This document shows positions 27,469-36,318 of a stretch of DNA of 64,000 bases, in pieces. The translations under genes and the position numbers were made by a program. Source of the stretch: Holtiella tumoricola (GTDB lineage Bacteria; Bacillota; Clostridia; Lachnospirales; Cellulosilyticaceae); contig NZ_JAQIFT010000068.1 of assembly GCF_027857615.1 (NCBI RefSeq), positions 62,001-126,000 of the forward strand, written 5' to 3'. The notes under the pieces were generated by a model, which ran no database searches, had not been told where the DNA came from, and saw only the letters and a program-made list of their open reading frames with translations. Position 1 is the first letter of the stretch. Each line of letters opens with the position of its first letter.

Positions 27469-28709
27469 TATTCATTTTCTCCTTCTACTTTATTCTGGGG
27501 CATTATTTCTTCTAAAGACAAGCCTACATGCTCGCTTACATCCTCTTCGACTATTGCCTGTAAAGTTGCTACAAGCTTTCCTTCTTCTTGTTTATAGCTT
27601 ACCTCATGATAAAGTACATTGGATCCTTCACCTAATTTTTCTAAAAGAGCGTCATAAAGCGCACCATATAACTTTTCTTTTGCAGTCTCTTCCTCTACCA
27701 CTTGTTGCTTTGGAACATACTCTACCTTTTGTGTACATTCATAATAAAATGGAAGTGGAAACTTATCTGTTAACTTAAATTGCTTAACGGTTACAATTTC
27801 ATCAAAATGATTATAGACATCTTTTGAATGACTTTTCCAAATAGGCATTTTGAAATTAAATAATCTTAAGTTATAGCGTGAACTCACGCGTTCTGTATAA
27901 TCCTTTTTTACACTTTCAAGAGGCATACTTGCTGTAAGTGCATAACCTGTCTTTGCCAAAATCTGCGCTTTTGAATGTGCGAGATAGAATGCACCAGATT
28001 CATCATTATAGGGAATACTACCGGAAACTAAAAGGTCTCCTTTTTTAACAGTATCTCCTTTTTTAACTTGTGGCATTCCTTTATCTGTTGCGATATAAGT
28101 AATCAGTGCATCTCTTTTTGCAACTAAATTACATGGTTCTGTTTCTTCTACTAACTTTGGCTTTGGTACAGATTCACTAATTTGTACAACCAGCTTTGTC
28201 CCTTCGTACTTCACACCTGTCCAAATAATTTCTGGATAAGCATCAATTAAGACTTGCTCAGCCTTTCTTAAATCAAGACGTCCTTTAAACCTACCTACTT
28301 CATATCCATTCTGCTCTAATGTTTCAATGACTTCTGTCTCATTAAGGCGTTTGCAGCCATCAACTTCAACTAGCCAAACAAAAGAACATAATAGATACAT
28401 AAGACCTATAAAGATTAAACTCCCATATGCTAACATCCATCTTTTGCGATAGCGAAATTGGAGGAATGGTAATCCTCTTTTTTCTACAATACGTATATGA
28501 CATTTTGACTTTTTTGCATAAGGTTTAAGCTTTTTAAAACCTTTTGTAGTTGTATACAAATACATTTTATTATTCTTACGTATAATATTCCAAAAATATT
28601 GACTGTCTTTTAGGGCTAAATTCATAAATTTTTCAAGTGCATATCCACTTACTTCTACTATAACATAACCTCTCAAATAATTCCATATCGTTAAAAACAA
28701 ATCACTCAC
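27468..28709 (-). CDS. yqfD: Sporulation protein YqfD
   Basis: The 413-residue protein matches YqfD, a stage IV-related sporulation membrane protein of endospore formers. It has an N-terminal RGYVIVEVSGYALEKFMNLA, one transmembrane helix (about 90-112), and a POTRA-like segment (NETEVIETLEQNGYEVGRFK), then a beta-rich extracellular part. Its presence is good evidence of a spore-former. The GTG start overlaps the stop of yqfC (GTGA), and its own stop overlaps the ATG of phoH. The molecular role is not established beyond sporulation. Confidence 0.93.
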   Translation of the reverse strand: MSDLFLTIWNYLRGYVIVEVSGYALEKFMNLALKDSQYFWNIIRKNNKMYLYTTTKGFKKLKPYAKKSKCHIRIVEKRGLPFLQFRYRKRWMLAYGSLIFIGLMYLLCSFVWLVEVDGCKRLNETEVIETLEQNGYEVGRFKGRLDLRKAEQVLIDAYPEIIWTGVKYEGTKLVVQISESVPKPKLVEETEPCNLVAKRDALITYIATDKGMPQVKKGDTVKKGDLLVSGSIPYNDESGAFYLAHSKAQILAKTGYALTASMPLESVKKDYTERVSSRYNLRLFNFKMPIWKSHSKDVYNHFDEIVTVKQFKLTDKFPLPFYYECTQKVEYVPKQQVVEEETAKEKLYGALYDALLEKLGEGSNVLYHEVSYKQEEGKLVATLQAIVEEDVSEHVGLSLEEIMPQNKVEGENE

Positions 28710-29002
28710 CCTTTCTGTCCATAGCTCACAGATTGGATTTTACCTTTAATATGTATTTGTTCACTATCCATACTCTTTGCTTCTAAGTTCTTCCCTTCAA
28801 TAGCAAGTTCTCCACACGTTGTGTTCAGTCTGATAATATCTTCTTCATACTGGACAATACTAATAAAGTTTTCTATTGCTATTTCACGATTACCAATGAA
28901 TGAAATAATTGGAATATCTAATACCGTTTCTTGAGGTACCTCCAAGCTACTCATTACACCTAGTACCCACTCTTTCTTTTTATCTTTCATATCTTTTTTC
29001 AT
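28706..29002 (-). CDS. yqfC: Sporulation protein YqfC
   Basis: The 98-residue protein belongs to the YqfC/YabP-like family (SSLEVPQETVLDIPIISFIG and NREIAIENFISIVQYEEDII), a beta-rich fold linked to spore coat or cortex formation. The ATG at 29002 is chosen because GGAGGGG lies seven bases upstream; an in-frame start 12 codons earlier lacks a site. It is the first gene of the yqfC-yqfD-phoH-pgpH-ybeY-cdd-era-yqzL-recO run, and its stop overlaps the GTG of yqfD. Confidence 0.93.
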   Translation of the reverse strand: MKKDMKDKKKEWVLGVMSSLEVPQETVLDIPIISFIGNREIAIENFISIVQYEEDIIRLNTTCGELAIEGKNLEAKSMDSEQIHIKGKIQSVSYGQKG

Positions 29003-29084
29003 GGTGTTCCCCTCCTTATCATTATTATATTTATGCACGAATAAGGACAGGTATAACTTGTATCAAAAAGAAAGATGAGAATAA

Positions 29085-29120
29085 CAAAAAATCCTAGAAA
29101 TGCATAGCATTTCTAGGATT
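29085..29120 (-). terminator. Terminator after rpsU
   Basis: AATCCTAGAAATGC and GCATTTCTAGGATT pair with a two-base loop and are followed on the minus strand by TTTTTTG. It separates rpsU from the yqfC operon. Confidence 0.85.
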
Positions 29121-29210
29121 TATATCTTTGCTCAAGGTAGCCCTTGATTATAGCACAGCTTAGTCGCCTCCTAGACCTCTAAAGAGATCTCAGGCAGACA
29201 TCACTAGTTA

Positions 29211-29390
29211 TTAGTATTGTCTATTTTTTTTGCGTGCTGCTTCTGATTTCTTTTTACGTTTCACACTTGGTTTTTCGTAATGTTCTCTTTTACGAATTTC
29301 TTGCATGATACCTGCTTTAGCACAATTTCTTTTAAAACGACGAAGAGCGCTATCTAAAGATTCATTTTCGCGAACAGTAACCTCTGACAT
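29211..29390 (-). CDS. rpsU: 30S ribosomal protein S21
   Basis: S21 is a small basic protein of the 30S platform, near the anti-Shine-Dalgarno end of 16S rRNA. The 59-residue product starts MSEVTVRENESLDSALRRFK and ends in a Lys/Arg-rich tail (KKKSEAARKKNRQY), the usual Firmicute form. The ATG at 29390 is chosen because GGAGGGAAAG precedes it. Its position just upstream of yqfC, separated by a terminator, is conserved in Clostridia. Confidence 0.97.
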   Translation of the reverse strand: MSEVTVRENESLDSALRRFKRNCAKAGIMQEIRKREHYEKPSVKRKKKSEAARKKNRQY

Positions 29391-29511
29391 TTCTTTCCCT
29401 CCCTCCGGGCTGCAGTATCGTGCTTTATGCATTTGTACGGAGAAAAGATTAAAGCACTACCATAAATTATAATTGACTTCTAGGATTACGTCAATAGGTT
29501 GTCGATAACTT

Positions 29512-32157
29512 TTACTTATTTAATTGTTGATTTATGATTTCTTTTGCTGTTTCAAGTGCTTCTTTTACCTTTGTTACATCTTTTCCACCAGCTTGAGCCA
29601 TATTAGGGCGGCCACCACCGCCACCGCCTACAACTGCTACTGAAGTTTTGATAATATTTCCACAATGGATACCAGCATTTACCGCTCCATTTGTAGCCAT
29701 ACCTACTAAGCTAACCTTTTCATCCATACAACTTGCAAGAACAACAACACCTTCACCTAATTTATCTTTAAAAGTGTCACCCATATTACGTAAGCCATTC
29801 ATATCCATAGCAGGAAGTTCAGCTACTAATACTTTAAACCCTGCCACTTCCCCTATTTCATCTAAAATGTTTTCAGCTTCTGCTTTAGCCATTTCAGCTT
29901 TAATACGTTCGTTTTCTCTTTGAATTTCTTTACTTTCAGCTAAGATATGTTCTACTTTTTTAGCAACAGCATCTTTTTTAGTTTTTGTAAGTTTTGCAAC
30001 TTCATTCAATTCTTTTTCAATTGCTTGATAATAATGAATTGCACCGCGTCCTGTAACAGCCTCAATACGTCTAACACCTGACGCTACACCTGTTTCAGAA
30101 ACAATTTTAAAAGTACCAATTTGAGCTGTATTTACAAGGTGAGTACCACCACAAAGTTCGATTGAGTAACGTCCCATATCTACAACACGTACAACTTCGC
30201 CGTATTTTTCACCAAAGAGTGCCATTGCACCAAGCTTCCTTGCTTCATCAATAGAAGTTTCCATTGTTGTAATATCAAGTGCTTCTAAAACTTTTTCGTT
30301 AACAATTGCTTCTACACGTTCAATTTGCTCAGCTGTTAAGGCTTCAAAGTGTGTGTAGTCGAATCTTAAGCGTTCATTTGTTACATTAGAACCAGCCTGC
30401 TCTACGTGTCCACCAACTACTTCACGAAGTGCTTTTTGAAGAAGGTGTGTTGCACTATGGTTACGTGCTGAGTCAAGACGTAGGGTACTATTTACTTTAA
30501 ATGTTGCAGTTTCACCTTGCTTTACAGTACCTGCTACAACTTTACCATGGTGAGCAAATTTACCACCTACTACTTTTGTTGTATTCGTTACTTCTACTGT
30601 ACCATTTGCTGTTGTAATTGTACCACTATCACCCATTTGTCCGCCACTTTCAGCGTAGAATGGTGTTACTTTAGATATAATATTTACAGCCATACCTTCT
30701 GTAGCTTCGCTAACGATTGCCTCATCTGTTGTTAAAGCATCGATTGTACTTTCAACTTCAAGCTCTTTGTAACCTACAAATTCTGTTGTAAGTGTGTTTG
30801 GAAGTTCATCGTATACATTTTTGTCACGGCCTGAATAATTTGTCTCACCACGTGCTTCACGTGCACGTTTTCTTTGCGCTTCCATTTCTGCTTTGAAACC
30901 TTCTTCATCAATACCTAAGCCTTTTTCTTCTAATATTTCACTTGTTAAGTCAATAGGGAAACCATAAGTATCATAAAGTTTAAAGCTTGCTTCGCCACCA
31001 AGTACTTTTTCACCTTTTGCTTCAAGTTCTTCAATGTAACCATTTAAGATGCTAAGGCCTTGTTCAATTGTTTTATTAAAGTTTTCTTCTTCTACTGTAA
31101 GAAGTTTTACAATGTAATCAAACTTATCTTCGAGCTCAGTATATTCATGTTTTGAATTATCGACTACTGTTTTCACAAGTTCTTTTAAGAATAACCCTTC
31201 TATGCCTAAAAGTTTACCATGTCTTACAGCACGACGAATCAATCTTCTCATAACATAGCCACGGCCTTCGTTTGATGGAAGTACCCCATCAGATGCCATA
31301 AATGTTGCTGAACGGATATGATCTGTGATAACACGGATAGACATATCAGTTTTATCACTTTCACCGTATTTTACATTTGCAAGTGCACAAACATGATTAC
31401 GGATTGCTTTAAATGTATCTACATCGAATACAGAACTTACACCTTGCATCATTGCTGCAAGTCTTTCAAGTCCCATACCTGTATCAATATTTGGATTTGG
31501 AAGTGGTAAGTAAGTACCATCTTCTTGTCTATCAAATTGAGTAAATACTAAATTCCAGAACTCCATATAACGATCACAGTCACAACCTACGCTACAAGTT
31601 GGAGAATCACAACCATATTCTGGTCCTCTATCAAAATAGATTTCTGAACATGGACCACATGGACCTGTTACCCCTACTTCCCAGAAGTTATCTTCTTTAC
31701 CCATAAATACGATATGATCTTCTGGTACGCCCATTTTATCATGCCATATTTTTGCTGTTGGTTGATCTTCTTCGTATACAGATACAAAAAGACGATCTTC
31801 TGGAAGTTCAAGTACTTTTGTTACAAACTCCCATGCCCAGCTAATGGCTTCTTCTTTGAAATAGTCACCAAATGAGAAGTTCCCAAGCATTTCGAAACAT
31901 GTTAAGTGACGTGCTGTTTTACCAATGTTTTCGATATCACCAGTACGAATACATTTTTGACATGTTGTCATACGTTTGCTTGGTGGTACTTCTTGACCTG
32001 TAAAGTAAGGTTTAAGTGGTGCCATACCTGCATTGATTAAAAGTAAACTGTTATCATTTTGTGGTACAACTGGAAAGCTTTTTTTACGTAAATGTCCTTT
32101 TGACTCGAAGAAGCTTAAGTACATTTCTCTTAATTCATTTAAACTAAATTGTTTCAT
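29512..32157 (-). CDS. alaS: Alanyl-tRNA synthetase
   Basis: AlaS charges tRNA-Ala and edits mischarged Ser and Gly. The 881-residue protein has the class II core (1-450; FESKGHLRKKSFPVVPQNDNSLLLINAGM, class II motifs within VGVTGPCGPCSEIYFDRG and TGMGLERLAAM), an editing domain with HSATHLLQ and CGGTH zinc-site motifs (about 570-690), and a C-terminal Ala/DHHA1 domain with a GGGGGGRPNMAQAGG loop. The length is normal. TAAGGAGG precedes the ATG. It follows the carboxypeptidase gene by 27 bases, and both lie behind an alanine T-box leader. Confidence 0.98.
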   Translation of the reverse strand: MKQFSLNELREMYLSFFESKGHLRKKSFPVVPQNDNSLLLINAGMAPLKPYFTGQEVPPSKRMTTCQKCIRTGDIENIGKTARHLTCFEMLGNFSFGDYFKEEAISWAWEFVTKVLELPEDRLFVSVYEEDQPTAKIWHDKMGVPEDHIVFMGKEDNFWEVGVTGPCGPCSEIYFDRGPEYGCDSPTCSVGCDCDRYMEFWNLVFTQFDRQEDGTYLPLPNPNIDTGMGLERLAAMMQGVSSVFDVDTFKAIRNHVCALANVKYGESDKTDMSIRVITDHIRSATFMASDGVLPSNEGRGYVMRRLIRRAVRHGKLLGIEGLFLKELVKTVVDNSKHEYTELEDKFDYIVKLLTVEEENFNKTIEQGLSILNGYIEELEAKGEKVLGGEASFKLYDTYGFPIDLTSEILEEKGLGIDEEGFKAEMEAQRKRAREARGETNYSGRDKNVYDELPNTLTTEFVGYKELEVESTIDALTTDEAIVSEATEGMAVNIISKVTPFYAESGGQMGDSGTITTANGTVEVTNTTKVVGGKFAHHGKVVAGTVKQGETATFKVNSTLRLDSARNHSATHLLQKALREVVGGHVEQAGSNVTNERLRFDYTHFEALTAEQIERVEAIVNEKVLEALDITTMETSIDEARKLGAMALFGEKYGEVVRVVDMGRYSIELCGGTHLVNTAQIGTFKIVSETGVASGVRRIEAVTGRGAIHYYQAIEKELNEVAKLTKTKKDAVAKKVEHILAESKEIQRENERIKAEMAKAEAENILDEIGEVAGFKVLVAELPAMDMNGLRNMGDTFKDKLGEGVVVLASCMDEKVSLVGMATNGAVNAGIHCGNIIKTSVAVVGGGGGGRPNMAQAGGKDVTKVKEALETAKEIINQQLNK

Positions 32158-32184
32158 GAGTATTCCTCCTTATATTGTTCATCT

Positions 32185-32766
32185 TTAATGTGAATAAAAG
32201 GCTTCATAGTATTCATCTAGACAAAGATTAAGTTTCTCCATTTTCTTAGCATGCCCAATGCCCACATACCTATAATGCCAAGGTTTATATAACATCCCTG
32301 TAACTTCTTCTTTTTCTTTTGGATACCTCAATATAAAGCCATATTCCTTAGCATATTTGTCAAGCCATAAAAACTGATTTGTTGCTTCAAACTTTAACGG
32401 ATCATTAGGCATTTCTTGCTTATATAAAGTAAAATCCATAGAAAGTCCTAACTGATGTTCACTACAACCAGGTGGCGCAATATGCGTTTTAGCTTTTTCA
32501 TAAGCATTGATACTCTTTTCCCCAAGCCTTATAAGACGTTGAACTTCATTTTGATAAAGTTTCTTCTGATAAGCAAAACACTGATAACCTCTAGCCCCTA
32601 ATACTGGTGAGAGTCCACTATCTTGCATATCACGACTTAATCTATAAAACGCTTCATACGCCTCTTTCATAAGCCAAATATGCATAATTGGCTCACATAC
32701 TAAAGGTGTAGGAATATAAAGAGCATCTAATGGTTTTTGTTCACTCACTATACTAAGTTTATGCAT
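32185..32766 (-). CDS. VanY/LdcB-like DD-carboxypeptidase (catalytic Glu replaced by Lys)
   Basis: The 193-residue protein has the VanY-family zinc motif SEHQLGLSMDF (SxHxxGxxxD) and the C-terminal PWHYRYVG, so the fold is that of D-Ala-D-Ala or L,D-carboxypeptidases of peptidoglycan stem peptides. The residue two before the zinc-binding His-containing WH is normally Glu (EPWH); here it is Lys (YKPWHYRYVG), so activity is uncertain. It has no signal peptide, so it is either cytoplasmic or exported by an unrecognised route. The ATG at 32766 has a GAGGTG site upstream. It is the first gene after the alanine T-box and precedes alaS by 27 bases. Confidence 0.85.
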   Translation of the reverse strand: MHKLSIVSEQKPLDALYIPTPLVCEPIMHIWLMKEAYEAFYRLSRDMQDSGLSPVLGARGYQCFAYQKKLYQNEVQRLIRLGEKSINAYEKAKTHIAPPGCSEHQLGLSMDFTLYKQEMPNDPLKFEATNQFLWLDKYAKEYGFILRYPKEKEEVTGMLYKPWHYRYVGIGHAKKMEKLNLCLDEYYEAFYSH

Positions 32767-32793
32767 CGAATCACCTCGGCCCATTTTTTGGAC

Positions 32794-33073
32794 AAATAAA
32801 AAAACCTCGTTCCCAAATAGGGACGAGGTTGCTCGCGGTACCACCCTAGTTATACCTAAAAATAGGTATCACTCACAACTTCTAACGCAGTCACCCGTAC
32901 ATCCCTACTCAGGTTCAAGATGTATGCTCAAAGGCTGCTTCAACAAACAGGTATTAGGAAACTCTCAGCAATGTTTCCCTCTCTGAAAACCCTTATCTAT
33001 TTACTACTCCTTATCATCGCATGTTACTTATTCTATTTATATACCTAGTATAGCTTTTAATATGCTTATTATG
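32794..33073 (-). promoter_or_regulatory. T-box riboswitch with alanine specifier, upstream of the carboxypeptidase and alaS
   Basis: Read on the minus strand, the leader carries the T-box GGGTGGTACCGCG (32834-32846) and a terminator (hairpin 32803-32830, arms AACCTCGT and ACGAGGTT, then T7). Stem I contains GAAGCAGCC, putting GCA, an alanine codon, at 32936-32938 as specifier. Transcription should begin near 33073 from the consensus promoter at 33080. Uncharged tRNA-Ala should open the downstream genes. Confidence 0.93.
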
Positions 33074-33079
33074 ATAATG

Positions 33080-33108
33080 ATTATATGAAATTCGGATAAA
33101 TTTGTCAA
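33080..33108 (-). promoter_or_regulatory. Consensus sigma-A promoter of the alanine T-box transcript
   Basis: On the minus strand TTGACA (33103-33108) and TATAAT (33080-33085) are separated by exactly 17 bases, both perfect matches to consensus. It lies 17 bases after the DUF1015 stop. Confidence 0.88.
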
Positions 33109-33124
33109 TGGATAAGCCTATTTG

Positions 33125-34378
33125 TCAAAAACAATGTACAAAAAGCCCACTCCTAAGCTTAGGTTCAAACCAGGTAGACTTGGGTGGCATAAGTTCATTT
33201 GCATCTGCAACAGCTAATAATTCCTCTATGGACGTAGGATATAAGGTAAATGCAATATCCCATTCTTCCTCTGTCAACGTATTTAATACATCTAAACCTT
33301 TAATGCCTCCAACAAACGCTATCCGCTTATCTATTCTTGGATCTTGTATATGAAAAATAGGTTCTAAAACAAGCTTTTGCAAAAGTGAAGTGTCTAATGC
33401 ACCTACAACATCCTTTTTATAATGTGCTAGAACCTCATCTCTTATACTTAAAGCATACCAACACTTTTTATAACCCATCCCAAATACATGTGGTGTTTCT
33501 GGTTTAAAATAGGCTTCATCTATTTTAGTGATCTTAAAATTCACCTCTAACCTTTTTATAAGCTCTTCCTTATTCAAGCCACTCTCATCTTTTAAAATGC
33601 GATTATAATCTAAAATACTAAGTTCAGACTTTGGAAATACAACACCTAAGAAATAGGCGTATTCCTCTTGTGCTTGATTACCATTACGTCCACTTTGTTC
33701 CTCTTCTTTTCTGCGTGATATGGCATAGGTAGAAGCAGCTTGTAAACGATGGTGTCCATCTGCTACATAAAGTGCTTCTAGATTTGCAAATAGCCCCTTT
33801 AGTACCTCTATATCTTTCTTATCTGAAATATTATAAGCTACTTGTCTAATTCCATATTCATCTTCGAATTTATAAAGCACTTGATGCGTTTTACAATACG
33901 CCTTTATCCAACCTTGAAGTGCTTCTTCTTCCTTACAAGTAAGAAAAATAGGTCCTGTATGTGCCATACAACTTGCCACATGCCTTATTCTGTCTGCTTC
34001 TTTATCTGCTCGAGTCTTCTCATGCTTTTTTATTTTCCCCTCAACATATTCTTGGCACGAAAAACATCCTACAATACCATATTGCTTTCCCCACTGAGAT
34101 TCTAATCCATAGATGTACAAACTTTCACATTCCTCTTGAATCAAGATATGCTTATCCATTAGCTCCTGCAAAGCACAGTCTGCTGCATCTGCAATATCTT
34201 CCTTATTCCTCTCTTCACACCATGCCTCTGGTTTATCTACTTTCAAAAAAGAGTATGGATGCTTTTTCAGTCTCTCCTTAACCTCTTCATTCGTTACGAC
34301 ATCATAAGGTAAATCTGCTACTTCACTTACAAGTTTTTCATCTGGCCTCCACGCCCTAAAGGGCTTAATTGTAATCAT
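33125..34378 (-). CDS. DUF1015 family protein
   Basis: The 417-residue protein is a full-length DUF1015 member: MITIKPFRAWRPDEKLVSEV, LPYDVVTNEEV, then LYVADGHHRLQAA, the most conserved segment. DUF1015 proteins are common in anaerobic Firmicutes. The GHHR motif recalls ParB/sulfiredoxin-like nucleotide chemistry, but no reaction is established. No signal peptide or membrane segment is seen. The ATG at 34378 has AAAGGGG upstream. It lies between the hydrogenase operon terminator and the alanine T-box and appears to be monocistronic. Confidence 0.88.
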   Translation of the reverse strand: MITIKPFRAWRPDEKLVSEVADLPYDVVTNEEVKERLKKHPYSFLKVDKPEAWCEERNKEDIADAADCALQELMDKHILIQEECESLYIYGLESQWGKQYGIVGCFSCQEYVEGKIKKHEKTRADKEADRIRHVASCMAHTGPIFLTCKEEEALQGWIKAYCKTHQVLYKFEDEYGIRQVAYNISDKKDIEVLKGLFANLEALYVADGHHRLQAASTYAISRRKEEEQSGRNGNQAQEEYAYFLGVVFPKSELSILDYNRILKDESGLNKEELIKRLEVNFKITKIDEAYFKPETPHVFGMGYKKCWYALSIRDEVLAHYKKDVVGALDTSLLQKLVLEPIFHIQDPRIDKRIAFVGGIKGLDVLNTLTEEEWDIAFTLYPTSIEELLAVADANELMPPKSTWFEPKLRSGLFVHCF

Positions 34379-34508
34379 AAAATTGATCCCCTTTCTAAGT
34401 GAACTTCCTCTTTCATAAAACACATTCGCATATCGCCAATGTCACCATTCATTCTATCTGATTATATACCTATTCCTTAATATCAAAATATATATCTTAC
34501 CGCTTCTA

Positions 34509-34538
34509 AAAATAAAAGGGAGCTATATAATAGCCCCC
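34509..34538 (-). terminator. Terminator of the hnd hydrogenase operon
   Basis: On the minus strand GGGGGCTA and TAGCTCCC pair across a short loop, followed by CTTTTATTTTT, just after the hydrogenase stop at 34551. Confidence 0.7.
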
Positions 34539-34550
34539 TAGTCATTGGTA

Positions 34551-36305
34551 TTAAATTCTATCTTTCTTTGCATAGTGTGTATGCAATAACTCATGTGCTT
34601 TATGACTCATTGGATGTCCAAAATAATCTTCATACATTTGAAGTACTGCTTGATTTTCATGTGATTTACGTACTGGTTTACCTGCATCTTCTGCAAAGAG
34701 TGCATCACGGCGTTTTTGAACGACTTCGATATTGCCACCATGATAGGGTTGACCACCACCGCCTACGCAACCACCTGGGCATGCCATAACTTCGATTGCA
34801 TGGAAGTTATTTGGATTTCCTGCCTTAAGTTCTTCCATTAACTTTCTGGCATTGCCAAGTCCATGTGCAATACCAATATTAAGTTCAAGATCCCCTACTT
34901 TAACTGTTGCCTTTCTCACTCCATCAAAACCTCTTAATGATTCAAATTCCACCTTTTCAAGGTTTTCTCCTGTAATTTTTTCATAAGCAGTACGTACTGC
35001 TGCTTCAATTACACCACCTGTTGTTCCAAAGATAACAGCTGCACCAGTAGATTCTCCTAATGGATTATCAAAATCTTCTTCTGGTAAACTATTAAAATCA
35101 ATGTTTGCCTGTTTAATAAGTGCAGCAAGCTCACGTGTTGAAAGTGCAATATCTACATCCTTTTCAAATTCTGGCCTGTCTGCTTCATACTTTTTAGCAA
35201 GACATGGCATAATAGATACAACCGTCATTTTTTCACGTGGAACTTCAATTTTTTCTGCAAAATAAGATTTTGCAATAGCACCAAATATTTGTTGTGGTGA
35301 TTTTGCTGTTGAAGGATAATCTAGCATATCACCAAATTGTGTTTCATAGAAGTTTACCCATGCTGGACAACAACTTGTAAGAAGTGGTAACTTCACAGAT
35401 TCGTCTCCACTCATTACTTTTGTAATACGGTCAATAAGTTCTGAACCTTCTTCCATAATGGTGACATCAGCAGCAAAGTCTGTATCAAATACATAATTAA
35501 AACCTAATCTTCTAAGTGCTGCAGCCATTTTACCTGTCACCAAAGTACCCGGTTCCATACCAAACGCTTCACCAAGTGCTGCACGTACTGCTGGTGCTAC
35601 TTGAACAATCACTGTTTTATTTGGATTTGCAAGCTGTGCTAAAACTTCATTAATTTGCTCATTTTCTACTAATGCACCTGTTGGACAAACAGCTACACAT
35701 TGACCACATTGTGTACAAACGGTTTCTTCAAGTGGTGCACCAAATGCAGTTCCTACGAATGAAGGAAATCCACGATGTACACCAGAAAGTGCTCCTACAG
35801 TTTGAACTTTAGAGCACATCGTTTCACATCTACGGCACATGATACATTTATCCATATCACGGATAATGGATACACCTGCTTGCTTTGGATAAGTAGATTG
35901 TGCATAATTGACATCAAATCTAGCTTCTCTTATTCCAAACTTAACAGCCATATCTTGAAGCCCACAATGCCCTGCTTTTTCACAACTTAAGCAATCTTTT
36001 GGATGATCTGAAAGTAAAAGTTCAAGTACCATACGACGTGATTGCATAACACGTGGTGTACTTGTTCTTACAACCATTCCATTTGTAACAGGTGTGGCAC
36101 AAGCTGGTGCTAAATTTTTTCGTCCTTCTACTTCCACTACACATACACGACAAGAAGCTGTTTTATTTTCCATATCTGTACCATGAAGGTTTAGGTAGCA
36201 AAGTGTAGGAATATCTATCCCTACTTGTTTGGCTGCATCTAAGATTGTTGCGCCTTGGTTTACAACGATTTCTTTTCCATCTATCGTAATTTTAAGTTCT
36301 GACAT
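34551..36305 (-). CDS. hndD: [FeFe]-hydrogenase catalytic subunit (HndD/HydA type)
   Basis: The 584-residue protein makes H2 in the cytoplasm. Domains in order: a [2Fe-2S] ferredoxin (CYLNLHGTDMENKTASCRVC), a His-ligated NuoG-type cluster segment (HPKDCLSCEKAGHCGLQ), two [4Fe-4S] clusters (CIMCRRCETMC and CTQCGQCVAVCP), then the H domain. All H-cluster motifs are intact: TSCCPAW (L1), MPCLAKKYEADR (L2) and EVMACPGGCVGGGGQ (L3). A C-terminal small-subunit-like domain follows. With HndA, B and C it forms an electron-bifurcating or NAD(P)H-linked hydrogenase that oxidises NADH and reduced ferredoxin together. The ATG at 36305 has AGGGGG upstream; it lies 13 bases after hndC. Confidence 0.96.
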   Translation of the reverse strand: MSELKITIDGKEIVVNQGATILDAAKQVGIDIPTLCYLNLHGTDMENKTASCRVCVVEVEGRKNLAPACATPVTNGMVVRTSTPRVMQSRRMVLELLLSDHPKDCLSCEKAGHCGLQDMAVKFGIREARFDVNYAQSTYPKQAGVSIIRDMDKCIMCRRCETMCSKVQTVGALSGVHRGFPSFVGTAFGAPLEETVCTQCGQCVAVCPTGALVENEQINEVLAQLANPNKTVIVQVAPAVRAALGEAFGMEPGTLVTGKMAAALRRLGFNYVFDTDFAADVTIMEEGSELIDRITKVMSGDESVKLPLLTSCCPAWVNFYETQFGDMLDYPSTAKSPQQIFGAIAKSYFAEKIEVPREKMTVVSIMPCLAKKYEADRPEFEKDVDIALSTRELAALIKQANIDFNSLPEEDFDNPLGESTGAAVIFGTTGGVIEAAVRTAYEKITGENLEKVEFESLRGFDGVRKATVKVGDLELNIGIAHGLGNARKLMEELKAGNPNNFHAIEVMACPGGCVGGGGQPYHGGNIEVVQKRRDALFAEDAGKPVRKSHENQAVLQMYEDYFGHPMSHKAHELLHTHYAKKDRI

Positions 36306-36318
36306 CTTCAATATCCCC

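Noticed and set aside
29120..29210. A tRNA or small RNA between rpsU and its terminator
   Set aside because: Only short imperfect hairpins (for example CAAGG-CCTTG) are present; no cloverleaf or conserved motif.
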